This document shows, in pieces, positions 9,096 through 18,841 of a DNA stretch of 64,000 nucleotides. The stretch is from Dyella choica. GTDB lineage: Bacteria > Pseudomonadota > Gammaproteobacteria > Xanthomonadales > Rhodanobacteraceae. Below the pieces are notes generated by a model. It was given only the letters and a program-made list of their open reading frames with translations, had not been told where the DNA came from and made no database searches. The number at the start of each line of letters is the position of its first letter. Positions within the stretch are counted from its first letter, which is position 1. The position numbers and the translations under genes were made by a program. The stretch covers positions 248,001 to 312,000 of the forward strand of contig NZ_RYYV01000003.1 of assembly GCF_003977665.1 (NCBI RefSeq). The letters are read 5' to 3'.

Positions 9096-9173
9096 GCCCC
9101 TTCATGCGGTGCAGTTCGCCGTGCCGGCGGCGCGTTGGCTCAGCCGGGTTGGTTTTACTGCTTCGAAGAACGC

Positions 9174-9614
9174 TCAGGCGGCGGCGCCTGAGCGCATCCA
9201 TTGGGCCATGGTTTCCGACTGTTCGCCGGTGGCATCGCGCAACTCGCGCAGCACACGCAGCACCTGGCGATGCTGCGGCTGTAGGCTGGGGTGTGGAGAA
9301 TCCTTGGTTTCGTGGTAGGCCACTGCCAGCCACAACGCGATGCCGCGTAGCGCCACTTCAGGGTTGTCCGATTTGGCGCGGCTGAATCCGATTTCGGTGC
9401 CCTGGCCCCATGCCGCGTAGCGCAGTTCGGGGGCGGTGCCGTACAGATGCGGGAACTCGCAGCGGGAAGCTTGCCCGATTTCACGCAGTGTCATAACAGC
9501 CAGGCGGGCACGCACGCGTGCCGGCAATGCCGAGATGTTGCCCTCGATGTTTCGGAATTGACGGTGCAACAGCCGGGCGCGACCCATCGCGATTAGGCGG
9601 GTGACAATCTGCAT
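9174..9614 (-). CDS. Conserved hypothetical protein
   Basis: A 146-residue protein with no family I can name. It has a GAGGGG Shine-Dalgarno five bases before its ATG. It is rich in Arg and Ala, has no signal peptide or membrane segment, and is mostly helical in appearance. Codon use matches the neighbouring core genes, which supports a real gene. It lies just upstream of nothing on its own strand: the next gene, psd, begins further right on the same strand and ends 153 bases before this start. Confidence 0.6.
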   Translation of the reverse strand: MQIVTRLIAMGRARLLHRQFRNIEGNISALPARVRARLAVMTLREIGQASRCEFPHLYGTAPELRYAAWGQGTEIGFSRAKSDNPEVALRGIALWLAVAYHETKDSPHPSLQPQHRQVLRVLRELRDATGEQSETMAQWMRSGAAA

Positions 9615-9767
9615 GTGACCCCTCGTAGGACAGTCCGCAAGGGTGCTTGCGGAGTGAGCGAGAGGATAACGGATGCGTTTTGGTGAAGTGCGCCGAAAAC
9701 GTCACAAAATGACGACAAATGTCAAAACGCGGCACACCTGGCTTGTCATGAACGTGGGTTCGGGCCG

Positions 9768-10613
9768 TTAAATGTGACGCAGTTCACCTAATCGTTGGCC
9801 AACCTTGATCACCTGCTGCGTGCTGAGCATGTCCAGCTCGGCCGTGCCCTCCGGCAACAGTACGATCACGGTAGAGCCCATGTTGAAGCGCGCCATCTCG
9901 GCGAAGCGCTCCAGCTCGATGTTTTGCCCGGTGAATGATTTGCGGCGAACCGACGGTGCATACGGCGGGATGACCAGGCCATCCCAAACGGTGGCGACGG
10001 ACGACACCAGGATCGCGCCTACCATCACCACCACGAACGGCCCGTGCTCGCCTTCGAAATGACACACCAGGCGTTCGTTGCGCGCGAACAGCCGCGGGAT
10101 CGCATCCACCGCAAACGGCGCCACACTGAAGATGCGTCCGGGAATATGCACCGTTTCCTTCAGTATGCCGCGCAAAGGCATGTGTACCCGGTGGTAATCG
10201 CGCGGCGACAAGTAAATGGTGACGAAGCGGCCATTGCGATACGGCACGGCGGCAGCCTCATCGCCCAAAAGTTCGGCGGCGGTGTATTCCTGGCCTTTGG
10301 CCTGGAATATGCGTCCATCGGTGAGGGTGCCTGCTTGGCTGATACGGCCGTCGGCCGGCGATACTAGGGCGCCGGGAGCCGTATCGGCCCGGCGGGCATC
10401 GGGGCGCAGCTTTCGCGTAAAGAACGCATTGAAATGGGAATAGGCAAACGGATCCGGTTGGGCCGCTTCGGCCATGTCGACCTGATAGCTGCGCACGATC
10501 CGGCCGATCAGAAAATTCTTCCACGGCGCGAACGTCCAGCGCGTAGCCCAATAGACCACGCGCGACAAGGCCCGGTGGGGAAGGATGTATTGCAGGAATA
10601 GCTTGAAGGTCAT
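9768..10613 (-). CDS. psd: Phosphatidylserine decarboxylase proenzyme
   Basis: A 281-residue proenzyme that converts phosphatidylserine to phosphatidylethanolamine at the inner membrane. Self-cleavage in MGST (Gly246-Ser247) gives the pyruvoyl alpha chain. Asp88 in SPADGR and His144 in YHRVHMP are the conserved residues for processing and catalysis. Length fits the bacterial family. It is divergent from prmB across 216 bases. No Shine-Dalgarno stands out at the start. Confidence 0.96.
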   Translation of the reverse strand: MTFKLFLQYILPHRALSRVVYWATRWTFAPWKNFLIGRIVRSYQVDMAEAAQPDPFAYSHFNAFFTRKLRPDARRADTAPGALVSPADGRISQAGTLTDGRIFQAKGQEYTAAELLGDEAAAVPYRNGRFVTIYLSPRDYHRVHMPLRGILKETVHIPGRIFSVAPFAVDAIPRLFARNERLVCHFEGEHGPFVVVMVGAILVSSVATVWDGLVIPPYAPSVRRKSFTGQNIELERFAEMARFNMGSTVIVLLPEGTAELDMLSTQQVIKVGQRLGELRHI

Positions 10614-10794
10614 CCGCCAAGTATAAGGAATGGGGCCGATTCCTGGCGAAGGCGGGCTTGCTCAAGAGATCGCAGGCAAGCGCGATTGGCTCAGGGGTAA
10701 GGTGGCCATGTGATTGGGGCACGTCCGTGCCCTGCCGTTGACCTGCCGAACGAGCGAGCGCCATGCGCGCATGAGCCGGGTGACGCGCAGTCGC

Positions 10795-10800
10795 TATACT
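10795..10800 (+). promoter_or_regulatory. Candidate -10 element for prmB
   Basis: TATACT lies 30 bases upstream of the prmB GTG start. The matching -35 region is weak (TGAGCC at 10772-10777), so this is only a candidate. Confidence 0.3.
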
Positions 10801-10829
10801 TCACAATCCCCAAGCCGGACCTGCCCTAA

Positions 10830-11756
10830 GTGACTGCCGAACTCGAAACGATCATCGACTTCATCCGCTACGGCGCCAGCCGCTTTTCCGCGGCGGGTCT
10901 CACCTTCGGCCACAGCCACGACAACCCGATCGACGAGGCCACCCACCTGGTGTTGGCCAGCCTGCACCTGCCGCCGGATATTCCGCCGGCGTACGGTGCC
11001 GGCAAGCTCACCGCTGAAGAGCGCCTGCGCGTGCTGAGCTTGATCGAACGCCGCATCGGCGAACGCCTACCGGTGGCTTATCTGGTCGGCGAAACCTGGT
11101 TCGCGGGCCTGAAGTTCAAGAGCGACCGCCGCGCCCTGGTGCCACGGTCGCCGATCGCCGAGCTGATCGAAGCCGGCTTTACGCCCTGGCTGGATGGCCG
11201 GCAGGTGGAGCGCGCGCTGGATCTGTGTACCGGTTCGGGCTGCATCGGCATCGCCATGGCCGCGTACAACCCGCATTGGCAAGTGGACGTTATCGATATC
11301 AGCGACGATGCGTTGTCGCTGGCGCGCGAGAATGTGGCGTTCCAGCACGTCGGCGAGCGTGTGGACGTGATACGTTCCGATTTGTTCGCGGGCCTCAAGG
11401 GCCGCAAGTACGAGCTGATCGTCTCCAACCCGCCTTACGTCACCGAAGACGAATACGCCGCGCTGCCTGGCGAATACAGCCATGAGCCCAAGCTGGGCCT
11501 CACTTCCGGCGAGGACGGCCTTGATGCCTGCCTGCGCATCCTCGATGAAGCCGTCGACCACCTCACCGAAGACGGCTTGCTGATCGTGGAAGTGGGCGAG
11601 AGCGAGCAGGCCTTGACGGCCTTGTTGCCGGAGGTGCCGTTCGTATGGATCGAGTTCAAGGTCGGCCAGATGGGCGTATTCGCCTTGGAGCGACGCGATC
11701 TGATCGAGCATGCCGATGCCATTCATGCGGTAGCGCTCGAGCGCAGCCGCGGATAG
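10830..11756 (+). CDS. prmB: Ribosomal protein L3 glutamine methyltransferase
   Basis: A 308-residue SAM-dependent methyltransferase with the NPPY catalytic motif (SNPPYV near residue 200) and the SAM-binding CTGSGCIGIA near 133. The PrmB N-terminal domain (DFIRYGASRF) separates it from PrmC, which acts on release factors. It methylates a glutamine of ribosomal protein L3. The start is GTG. aroC follows after 118 bases on the same strand, the usual order in gammaproteobacteria. Confidence 0.95.
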   Translation: MTAELETIIDFIRYGASRFSAAGLTFGHSHDNPIDEATHLVLASLHLPPDIPPAYGAGKLTAEERLRVLSLIERRIGERLPVAYLVGETWFAGLKFKSDRRALVPRSPIAELIEAGFTPWLDGRQVERALDLCTGSGCIGIAMAAYNPHWQVDVIDISDDALSLARENVAFQHVGERVDVIRSDLFAGLKGRKYELIVSNPPYVTEDEYAALPGEYSHEPKLGLTSGEDGLDACLRILDEAVDHLTEDGLLIVEVGESEQALTALLPEVPFVWIEFKVGQMGVFALERRDLIEHADAIHAVALERSRG

Positions 11757-11874
11757 GTTGGGGTTGAAGACGCCTATACGCCGACGCCTCATAAGCGTAA
11801 AGCCCCCGGCCATGGCAAGATGCAAAGCCGCGCCAGGCTGAGGCCGGCCCAGTCCCATCGCCATCGGTTCCCAC

Positions 11875-12963
11875 GTGTCCAGCAATTCCACCGGCAAGCT
11901 CTTCACCGTCACCACCTTCGGCGAAAGCCACGGACCGGCCATCGGCTGCGTGGTCGACGGCTGCCCGCCGGGGCTGGCGATTGCGGAGGAGGAGTTCCGC
12001 ATGGATCTGGACCGGCGCGCCACCGGCCGCAGCCGGCATACCTCGCAGCGCAAGGAGGCCGATGAGGTGGAGATTCTTTCCGGTGTCTACGAGGGCAGCA
12101 CGACCGGCACGCCGATCGCCTTGCTGATCCGCAACACCGATCAGCGCAGCAAGGACTACGGCGACATCGCGCAGACCTTCCGGCCTGGTCATGCCGATTA
12201 CACCTATTGGCAGAAATACGGCATCCGCGATCCGCGCGGCGGCGGGCGTTCGTCGGCCCGCGAGACCACCATGCGCGTGGCGGCTGCGGTGATAGCCAAG
12301 AAGTGGCTGGCCGAGCGCCATGGCGTGCGCATTCGCGGCTATCTGGCCCGGTTGGGCGAGGTCGCTCCGCAGGGCTTCGATTGGGATGCAGTGGAACGCA
12401 ATCCGTTCTTCTGGCCGCACGAGCCGCAAGTCCAGCAACTGGAGAAATACATGGACGCGCTGCGCAAGTCCGGCGATTCGGTCGGTGCGCGCGTCAATGT
12501 GGAAGCCGAAGGCGTGCCGCCTGGCTGGGGCGAGCCGATCTACGGCAAGCTGGACGGCGATCTCGCCGCCGCACTGATGTCGATCAATGCGGTGAAGGGC
12601 GTGGAGATCGGTGATGGCTTCGAGGTGGTCACGCAGCACGGCAGCCAGCATCGCGACGAAATGCATATGGACGGCTTTACGTCCAATCATGCCGGTGGCA
12701 TTCTGGGCGGCATCAGTACGGGGCAGGTGGTACGCGCCTCGATTGCGCTCAAGCCCACTTCCAGCATTCTTATTCCCGGCCATAGCGTGAACCTGGCCGG
12801 CGAGCCGGTCGAAGTGGTGACCAAGGGGCGTCATGATCCCTGCGTCGGCATCCGCGCCACCCCCATCGCCGAGGCGATGATGGCGCTGGTGTTGATGGAC
12901 CATGCACTGCGCCATCGCGCGCAGTGCGGCGACGTGGGTGAGATAAAACCGCGCCTTCCCTGA
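11875..12963 (+). CDS. aroC: Chorismate synthase
   Basis: A 362-residue enzyme that turns 5-enolpyruvylshikimate-3-phosphate into chorismate with reduced FMN, feeding the Trp pathway encoded further right. Signature stretches [30 protein letters not shown]-like (here [10 protein letters not shown]) and [17 protein letters not shown] are present. GTG is the start, directly before SSNSTGKLF. Length is typical. Confidence 0.97.
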   Translation: MSSNSTGKLFTVTTFGESHGPAIGCVVDGCPPGLAIAEEEFRMDLDRRATGRSRHTSQRKEADEVEILSGVYEGSTTGTPIALLIRNTDQRSKDYGDIAQTFRPGHADYTYWQKYGIRDPRGGGRSSARETTMRVAAAVIAKKWLAERHGVRIRGYLARLGEVAPQGFDWDAVERNPFFWPHEPQVQQLEKYMDALRKSGDSVGARVNVEAEGVPPGWGEPIYGKLDGDLAAALMSINAVKGVEIGDGFEVVTQHGSQHRDEMHMDGFTSNHAGGILGGISTGQVVRASIALKPTSSILIPGHSVNLAGEPVEVVTKGRHDPCVGIRATPIAEAMMALVLMDHALRHRAQCGDVGEIKPRLP

Positions 12964-13029
12964 TGAAGAGGAACCTGCAGGCCCATGCTTGGGCGGCAGG
13001 CGACTAGCGCCCCACGGTAGTTGATCGGC

Positions 13030-14031
13030 ATGAGCAAGTCACACAAGGTCTGGGTTTCCCGTCCGCTCTTTCCCGAGGTACTGGACCATTTGGCCCGGTA
13101 TGTCCATGTGCAGGCGGAAACCAGCGAGCGCAGGCATACGGCGGCCCAGTTGCGCCAAAAGCTTGCGGGCGTCGATGGCGCCATTATCGGCCTGAGCGAT
13201 CGCATCGATGGCGAAGTGATCGCCGGCAACCGGCGGCTGCGTGCGATCGCCAATCTTGCCGTGGGCTACAACAACCTCGACGTGCCCGCGCTGACGGCGG
13301 CCGGCATTTTTGCCACCAATACGCCCGACGTACTCAATGAAACCACCGCCGACTATGCCTGGGCCTTGTTGTTGGCCGCGGCCAGGCGGGTAAGCAGCGC
13401 CGAGCGCTGGTTGCGCGCAGGCAACTGGCGCGGCGACATGCGCTTTGACGATTGGCTGGGTCTGGACGTGCACGGCAAGACGCTGGGCATCCTCGGCATG
13501 GGGCGCATCGGGCAGGCGATTGCGCGTCGCGCCTACGGCTTCGGCATGCCGGTGCTCTACCACAATCGTTCGCGTCTGTCGGCCGCCATCGAGCACGATT
13601 GTCGCGCTGCCTGGGTGGAAAAAGCTGAGCTGCTGCGGCGCGCCGATCATTTGATGCTGGCGCTGCCGTACAGCGCACAGAGCCATCATGCCATTGGCGC
13701 AGCCGAACTGGCCTTGATGAAGCCCACGGCCGTGCTGGTGAACATCGCTCGCGGCGGCATCGTCGATGATGCGGCGCTGGCCACGGCTTTGCGCGAAGGC
13801 CGCCTGGCTGCGGCCGGGCTCGACGTATTCGAGGGCGAGCCGGCCGTGCTCCCGGGCTTACGCGAACTCGACAACGCCGTGCTTAGCCCCCATCTCGCCA
13901 GCGCCAGCGCCGATACGCGCCGTGCGATGGCGCAATTGGCAGCCGATAATCTGCTGGCAGCGTTGGGCTATGGACCTGACGCGGGACGTCCCCGTTCATG
14001 GCTCAACCCCGAAGCCGGTGGGCGGACATGA
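13030..14031 (+). CDS. D-2-hydroxyacid dehydrogenase (glyoxylate/hydroxypyruvate reductase type)
   Basis: A 333-residue NAD(P)-dependent dehydrogenase. The Rossmann motif GMGRIGQAIA is near residue 157, and the catalytic set is Arg in NIARGGIVD, Glu in DVFEGEP and His in LSPHLASA. The pattern resembles glycerate dehydrogenases and glyoxylate reductases, but the substrate cannot be fixed from sequence. An in-frame TTG lies 9 bases upstream of the chosen ATG. It follows aroC on the same strand by 66 bases and may share its transcript. Confidence 0.87.
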   Translation: MSKSHKVWVSRPLFPEVLDHLARYVHVQAETSERRHTAAQLRQKLAGVDGAIIGLSDRIDGEVIAGNRRLRAIANLAVGYNNLDVPALTAAGIFATNTPDVLNETTADYAWALLLAAARRVSSAERWLRAGNWRGDMRFDDWLGLDVHGKTLGILGMGRIGQAIARRAYGFGMPVLYHNRSRLSAAIEHDCRAAWVEKAELLRRADHLMLALPYSAQSHHAIGAAELALMKPTAVLVNIARGGIVDDAALATALREGRLAAAGLDVFEGEPAVLPGLRELDNAVLSPHLASASADTRRAMAQLAADNLLAALGYGPDAGRPRSWLNPEAGGRT

Positions 14032-14174
14032 AGCGAAAACGTGATGCATCTCACGTCAGCAGAGCTGTGCCGTGCCGTTCGCACGCCGCCCAGGCTAGAT
14101 TCCCTGGCTTGGGGTTTGGCCGGGCGGTGATCTCTCAACCCAGCCAACCCATGACGGTTAAAGTGACCTAAGCG

Positions 14175-15203
14175 ATGAGCAAGAAGAGTAGCTACAAGGT
14201 AGCAATGGTGGGCGCCACCGGCGCCGTAGGCGAGACCCTGCTGAGCATCCTGGCCCAGCGCGAATTCCCGGTCAGCGAGCTGGTGCCGCTGGCTAGCGAG
14301 CGTTCGGCCGGCAGCAAGGTGGAGTTCGCCGGAAAACAGATCACCGTGCAAAACCTGGATGACTACGACTTCAAAGGCGTGGACATCGCCTTCTTCTCGG
14401 CCGGCGGCTCGGTAAGCCGCGTGCATGCGCCACGTGCCGCCGCTGCGGGTGCCGTAGTGATCGACAACACCTCCGAATTCCGCTACCAGGACGACATCCC
14501 GCTGGTGGTGAGCGAGGTCAATCCGCATGCGATTGCGCAGTACACCACGCGCGGCATCATCGCCAACCCCAATTGCTCCACTATGCAGATGCTGGTAGCG
14601 CTGGCGCCGATCCATCGCGCCGTGGGCATCGAGCGCATCAATGTGGCCACGTACCAGTCGGTGTCGGGCGCCGGCCGTTCGGGCATGGAGGAACTGGGCA
14701 AGCAGACCGCCGCGCTGCTCAATTTTCAGGACGTGGAAAAGTCCAAGTTCCCCAAGCAGATCGCCTTCAACGTGATCCCGCACATCGACGAATTCCAGGC
14801 TAACGGCTACACCAAGGAAGAAATGAAGATGGTGTGGGAGACGCGCAAAATCCTGGAGGACGAATCCATCCAGGTGAACCCCACTGCGGTACGCGTACCG
14901 GTTTTCTACGGCCACTCCGAGGCCGTGCACATCGAAACGCGCGACAAGATCACCGCCGAACAGGCGCGCGAGCTGCTGGAACAGGCGCCGGGCGTGGTGG
15001 TGCAGGACGAGCGCAAGGCCGGCGGCTATCCCACTCCGGTGGGCGACGCGGCGGGGCAGGATCCGGTGTACGTGGGCCGCATCCGCGAGGACATCTCGCA
15101 CGAGCACGGCCTTGACCTATGGGTGGTGGCCGACAATATCCGCAAGGGCGCCGCGCTCAATGCTGTGCAGATCGCGGAACTGCTGATCGAGGACTATCTG
15201 TAA
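14175..15203 (+). CDS. asd: Aspartate-semialdehyde dehydrogenase
   Basis: A 342-residue enzyme of lysine, threonine and methionine synthesis that reduces aspartyl phosphate with NADPH. MVGATGAVGE binds the cofactor and Cys134 in NPNCSTMQM is the nucleophile. The sequence is of the USG-1/Bacillus type rather than the E. coli Asd type. Its TAA overlaps the ATG of the next gene (TAATG), so the downstream coiled-coil protein is likely translated by coupling. Confidence 0.96.
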   Translation: MSKKSSYKVAMVGATGAVGETLLSILAQREFPVSELVPLASERSAGSKVEFAGKQITVQNLDDYDFKGVDIAFFSAGGSVSRVHAPRAAAAGAVVIDNTSEFRYQDDIPLVVSEVNPHAIAQYTTRGIIANPNCSTMQMLVALAPIHRAVGIERINVATYQSVSGAGRSGMEELGKQTAALLNFQDVEKSKFPKQIAFNVIPHIDEFQANGYTKEEMKMVWETRKILEDESIQVNPTAVRVPVFYGHSEAVHIETRDKITAEQARELLEQAPGVVVQDERKAGGYPTPVGDAAGQDPVYVGRIREDISHEHGLDLWVVADNIRKGAALNAVQIAELLIEDYL

Positions 15204-15481
15204 TGCAACGCTTTGGATTGGTTTTGCTGGGCTGTCTACTGGTTTCGAATCTTTTTGCCCAATCGTCTAACGATACCGCCCGCCAGGTGGAGACGGCCAA
15301 TCAGCGGGTGGCCCAGCACCAGTCCGAGGTGCAGCGTTTACAGCACGACGTAAGCCAGCAGGAGTCCGCCAGCCAGGAGGCGGCGGGCCGGCTTGAGCAG
15401 CAGGACCGCACCATCGCCGAGCTGCGCCGGCAGCTCAAGGCGGCGCAGGAAGGTCCCAAGGCACCCGCCGCCGCGCATTGA
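15203..15481 (+). CDS. Small exported coiled-coil protein
   Basis: A 92-residue protein with a clear signal peptide (residues 1-20, ending NLFA before QSS). The mature part is almost entirely heptad-like, Gln/Glu/Arg rich coiled coil (residues 25-80), ending in a short Ala/Pro tail. It begins on the asd stop codon and precedes fimV, placing it between biosynthesis and the polar landmark protein. No family name is recognised. A periplasmic scaffold or adaptor role would be a guess. Confidence 0.75.
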   Translation: MQRFGLVLLGCLLVSNLFAQSSNDTARQVETANQRVAQHQSEVQRLQHDVSQQESASQEAAGRLEQQDRTIAELRRQLKAAQEGPKAPAAAH

Positions 15482-15649
15482 CGGCCGTCACGCCAGGCAA
15501 AGAAAACGCCTTGCAAAAGCTTGGGCGGGCAAATCTGGTATTGTTGATTGATGCTTATCTAACTAAAGTGACGCCTTTCAAGAGGAAGGTGCCGCAAGCT
15601 GCGGTGCCGTTTCGGTAAAGTGTCCGGGGTGTCTCGGGGGAGCCAAGCA

Positions 15650-17962
15650 ATGAATCGTTCGTTGAAGCTGTCGATACTGCTGGCGCTCGCGCTGGGCAGC
15701 GGTCAGGCAGCCGCCGTGGAACTCGGTCAAGCGCACGTCAAGTCGGCGCTGGGACAGCCCCTGCTGGTCGACATACCCGTGACCCAGGCCACCCCGGCGG
15801 AGCTGCAAAGCCTGAGTGCCCAGCTTGCCTCCAACGATGCCTTCAGCAAGGCCGGCGGCCAGCGCCCGAGCATTCCCTTGCAATTCAACGTTGTGGACGA
15901 AAACGGCCACAAGGTGATCCGTGTCACCAGCAGCAATGCGGTGGACGATCCCTATCTGGATCTGCTGGTGGAGGTGAACAGCAGCACCGGCAGCAGCGTG
16001 CGCGAATTCGCGATCCTGCTTGATCCGCCGACCAAGGTGGAGCAGGCGGCCGCCAGTAGCACACCGGCCCGCCATCGCGCGCCGGCAGGCGGCACGTCGG
16101 CCCCCGCCAATACCGCCAGCGCTCCCGCGCCGCACCGTGCAGCGCCGGCCCGCGCCGCCGCAGCCGAAGTGAAGAACGGCCAGATTGGTCCGGTTGAGAA
16201 GGGCGCCACGCTCTCGCATATCGCCGCCGAAGTTACGCCGTCCGGCGTCAACGTCGACCAGATGATGCTGGCGTTGAAGTCCGCCAATCCGAATGCCTTT
16301 TACCGTGACAACATCAATGCCCTGAAGGCTGGTGTGGTCCTGCGCGTTCCGTCACGCGACGACGCGCTGGCCACCGCCGCCGCTGTCGCCGCCGCGACGG
16401 TGCAGCAGCAGAACGCCGATTGGCGCAATGGCACCAGTACGCCGGTCGCCGTCGCAGCCGGCGGTACGCGCGAAAACACTTCCGTTGCCCCGACTGCCAA
16501 CAGCAATGCCGATCGTCTGGCGCTGACGCCACCGGGCAGCGAAGGCCAGGCGGCCGGCGGCACCAGCGGCAAGGGCGGCGCCAATGCCGCCGTGCGCCAG
16601 CAACTGCAGCGCAGCCAGGAAACGCTCGCCTCATTGCAGCAGCAGAGCAGCGAGTTGAAGTCGCGCCTGAAAGATCTGGAAGACCTCAACACCAAGAACC
16701 AGCGCTTGCTGGCATTGAAAGACAACCAGATCGCCGACCTGCAGAAGCAGCTCGCGGAGGCCCGCAAAGAGGCGAGCAAGCCGGCCGCCACGGTCCCCGC
16801 TGCGCCGGCACCGACGCCGGCGCCGGTGGCTGCGAACAAGCCGGTGGCACCGCCTGCACCCGTTTCGGAACCGCATCCAGCTGCTGCGCCTGCTCCGACT
16901 GTGGCTGCCGCGTCGAGCGCCGCCAAGCCGGTCACGCCGCCGGCTGCTGCGGCGGGTGCAGAACACGGCGTAGTCACCACCCCACTGAACGCCCCGGCAA
17001 AGCCCAAGCCGACAGTCCAGCCTCACCATGTACCGACACCGGCGCTGGAAGAGCAGCCCTGGTATATGGAGACCTGGGCCTGGGCCGCAGGCGCTGGTGT
17101 CATCGTGCTGGGCCTCGTGGGCGTACTGCTGTCGCGTCGCGGCAAGTCCACGACCAAGCCACCGAAGACCGCCGTACCGTCCAAGGGCGGCTCGCTGGCC
17201 GATCGCTTCGGCACGGCAGAAGAGGGCGATCAGCCCGGTTCCGATCCGGATCAGGACGAGCTGCTCGACCAGCTGGCTGAGCAGCCCGACGACATCGGCT
17301 TGCATCTGGAGCTGGTGAGCCTGTACTACACCCGTCGCGACGTGGAGCATTTCGAAGCCTCCGCGGAAGCCATGCATGCGCACATCACCGATCCGAACCA
17401 GCCGGAATGGCAGGACGTGGTGCACATGGGGCGCGACCTGGCGCCAGGCCATCCGCTGTTCGCCGAAGTGGCCGCCGACGCTACGTCCGTACGCGAGCCG
17501 GTGCATCATTTCGATCTGGACAGCTATGGCCATCCGCCGGCTGCAGAGCCGGCTGCCCCGGCCAAGAGCCCGGCGCCGCAGCCCGCCAAGGTCAGTGAAT
17601 ACCATTTCGACTTCGACCTGACCCCTCACCAGCCCGAGCCGGTGACCAAAGGCGCCGCGCCGTCGATCCATGAGCCGGAAGAGGAGCCGGTTTCCACCTG
17701 GAAGTTCGACGAAGAGCTGGCCGACGAGCCGCAGGCCGGGCACGCCGCCCACCCTGGGCACACTGCCCACGCCGGGCACACCGAGCACGACGCTTTCGGC
17801 GAACTGCACGATGATCCGGTCGACACCAAGCTTGACCTGGCGCGTGCCTACCTCGACATGGGCGACCCGGACGGCGCTCGCGCGATGCTTGAAGAAGTGA
17901 TCCACGAAGGCACCCAGATGCAGCGGGACATGGCGAAGCAGTTGCTGGAAAAGATCAGCTGA
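15650..17962 (+). CDS. fimV: FimV-type peptidoglycan-binding polar landmark protein
   Basis: A 770-residue protein with a signal peptide (1-23), the conserved FimV N-terminal domain (VELGQAHVKSALGQPL), a LysM-like segment near 175-240, and a coiled coil around 310-380. Pro/Ala-rich linkers precede one membrane segment (about 480-500, before LSRRGKS). The cytoplasmic tail is acidic and ends in a FimV C-terminal TPR-like domain (KLDLARAYLDMGDPDGARAML). Such proteins place type IV pili and twitching regulators at the pole. A His-rich stretch (HAAHPGHTAHAGH) near 698 is unusual. The ATG at 15650 has GGGGGAG before it; a GTG at 15620 is less likely. truA and the trp genes follow, as in xanthomonads. 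Confidence 0.93.
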   Translation: MNRSLKLSILLALALGSGQAAAVELGQAHVKSALGQPLLVDIPVTQATPAELQSLSAQLASNDAFSKAGGQRPSIPLQFNVVDENGHKVIRVTSSNAVDDPYLDLLVEVNSSTGSSVREFAILLDPPTKVEQAAASSTPARHRAPAGGTSAPANTASAPAPHRAAPARAAAAEVKNGQIGPVEKGATLSHIAAEVTPSGVNVDQMMLALKSANPNAFYRDNINALKAGVVLRVPSRDDALATAAAVAAATVQQQNADWRNGTSTPVAVAAGGTRENTSVAPTANSNADRLALTPPGSEGQAAGGTSGKGGANAAVRQQLQRSQETLASLQQQSSELKSRLKDLEDLNTKNQRLLALKDNQIADLQKQLAEARKEASKPAATVPAAPAPTPAPVAANKPVAPPAPVSEPHPAAAPAPTVAAASSAAKPVTPPAAAAGAEHGVVTTPLNAPAKPKPTVQPHHVPTPALEEQPWYMETWAWAAGAGVIVLGLVGVLLSRRGKSTTKPPKTAVPSKGGSLADRFGTAEEGDQPGSDPDQDELLDQLAEQPDDIGLHLELVSLYYTRRDVEHFEASAEAMHAHITDPNQPEWQDVVHMGRDLAPGHPLFAEVAADATSVREPVHHFDLDSYGHPPAAEPAAPAKSPAPQPAKVSEYHFDFDLTPHQPEPVTKGAAPSIHEPEEEPVSTWKFDEELADEPQAGHAAHPGHTAHAGHTEHDAFGELHDDPVDTKLDLARAYLDMGDPDGARAMLEEVIHEGTQMQRDMAKQLLEKIS

Positions 17963-17988
17963 CCTTTGCTCAATTAGAGGCGCACTCG

Positions 17989-18013
17989 ATCGGGCCGGCC
18001 ATGCCGGCCCGAT
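17989..18013. terminator. Hairpin terminator after fimV
   Basis: Perfect 11-base arms ATCGGGCCGGC and GCCGGCCCGAT with a CAT loop, followed by GCGTTTT, 26 bases after the fimV stop. The short T run makes it a plausible intrinsic terminator. Confidence 0.65.
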
Positions 18014-18073
18014 GCGTTTTCGGCACCTGCTACTCTTATCCACTGGTTGAGCTTTTCGAGCGTTACCTCACGC

Positions 18074-18841
18074 ATGCGCATTGCCTTAGGGATCGAATAC
18101 GACGGCACCGATTTCCTCGGCTGGCAACGGCTGAGCCACGGCGCCAGCGTGCAGGCCAGCCTGGAGCAGGCGCTTTCGTTCGTAGCGGCCCAAGCCATCG
18201 AGGTAACTTGCGCCGGGCGCACCGACGCCGGGGTGCATGGCCGTTGCCAGGTGGTGCATTTCGATACCGGGGTGCAGCGCGATCTGCGCGGCTGGGTGCT
18301 TGGCGCATGCTCCAACCTTCCCACCAGCGTGGCGGTGCTATGGGCGAAGGTGACGCCGGATGATTTTCATGCGCGCTTCTCCGCGCGCAGCCGGCGCTAT
18401 CGCTACACCATTCTCAATCGCGGCATTCGCCCTGCGCTGGATGCGCGTTACGTCGCCTGGGAGCGCCTGCCGCTGGATGCGGAGCAAATGCACGCCGCGG
18501 CGCAGGCGCTGATCGGCGAGCACGACTTTTCCGCCTTTCGCGCGCTGTCCTGCCAGGCGGCGCATGCACGGCGAGAGGTGAAATCCCTGAGCGTTCGGCG
18601 CGCCGGAGAGCAGGTCATCGTGGAGATCGAGGCCAATGCGTTTCTCCACCATATGGTACGCAATATCGTCGGCTCGCTCTTGCCGGTGGGACGAGGCGAA
18701 CAACCGGCGGCATGGATTGCTGAGCTGCTGGCCGGGCGCAATCGCGAAGTGGCCGGGCCCACCGCGGCAGCTTCAGGGCTTGCGTTCATCGGTCCGCGCT
18801 ACCCACGACATTGGGGTTTGCCCCAGGAGGTGAGCGAATGA
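18074..18841 (+). CDS. truA: tRNA pseudouridine(38-40) synthase
   Basis: A 255-residue enzyme that makes pseudouridine at positions 38-40 of the tRNA anticodon arm. Asp51 in [11 protein letters not shown] is the catalytic aspartate, and [13 protein letters not shown] near the C-terminus is a family signature. The ATG at 18074 gives the usual [11 protein letters not shown] start; a TTG 27 bases upstream is ignored. Its stop overlaps the trpF start by ATGA. Confidence 0.97.
   Translation: MRIALGIEYDGTDFLGWQRLSHGASVQASLEQALSFVAAQAIEVTCAGRTDAGVHGRCQVVHFDTGVQRDLRGWVLGACSNLPTSVAVLWAKVTPDDFHARFSARSRRYRYTILNRGIRPALDARYVAWERLPLDAEQMHAAAQALIGEHDFSAFRALSCQAAHARREVKSLSVRRAGEQVIVEIEANAFLHHMVRNIVGSLLPVGRGEQPAAWIAELLAGRNREVAGPTAAASGLAFIGPRYPRHWGLPQEVSE

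Noticed and set aside
9282-9295. GTAGGCTGGGG match to the palindrome end
   Set aside because: It lies inside the 146-residue gene and has no complementary partner, so it is a chance match.
8432-9318. Several open frames inside the nested inverted repeats
   Set aside because: They share sequence only because the repeat arms are copied; no motif or start signal.
16631-18043. Long open frame antisense to fimV
   Set aside because: Low-complexity Arg/Leu/Gly sequence produced by the reverse of a biased gene; no start signal.
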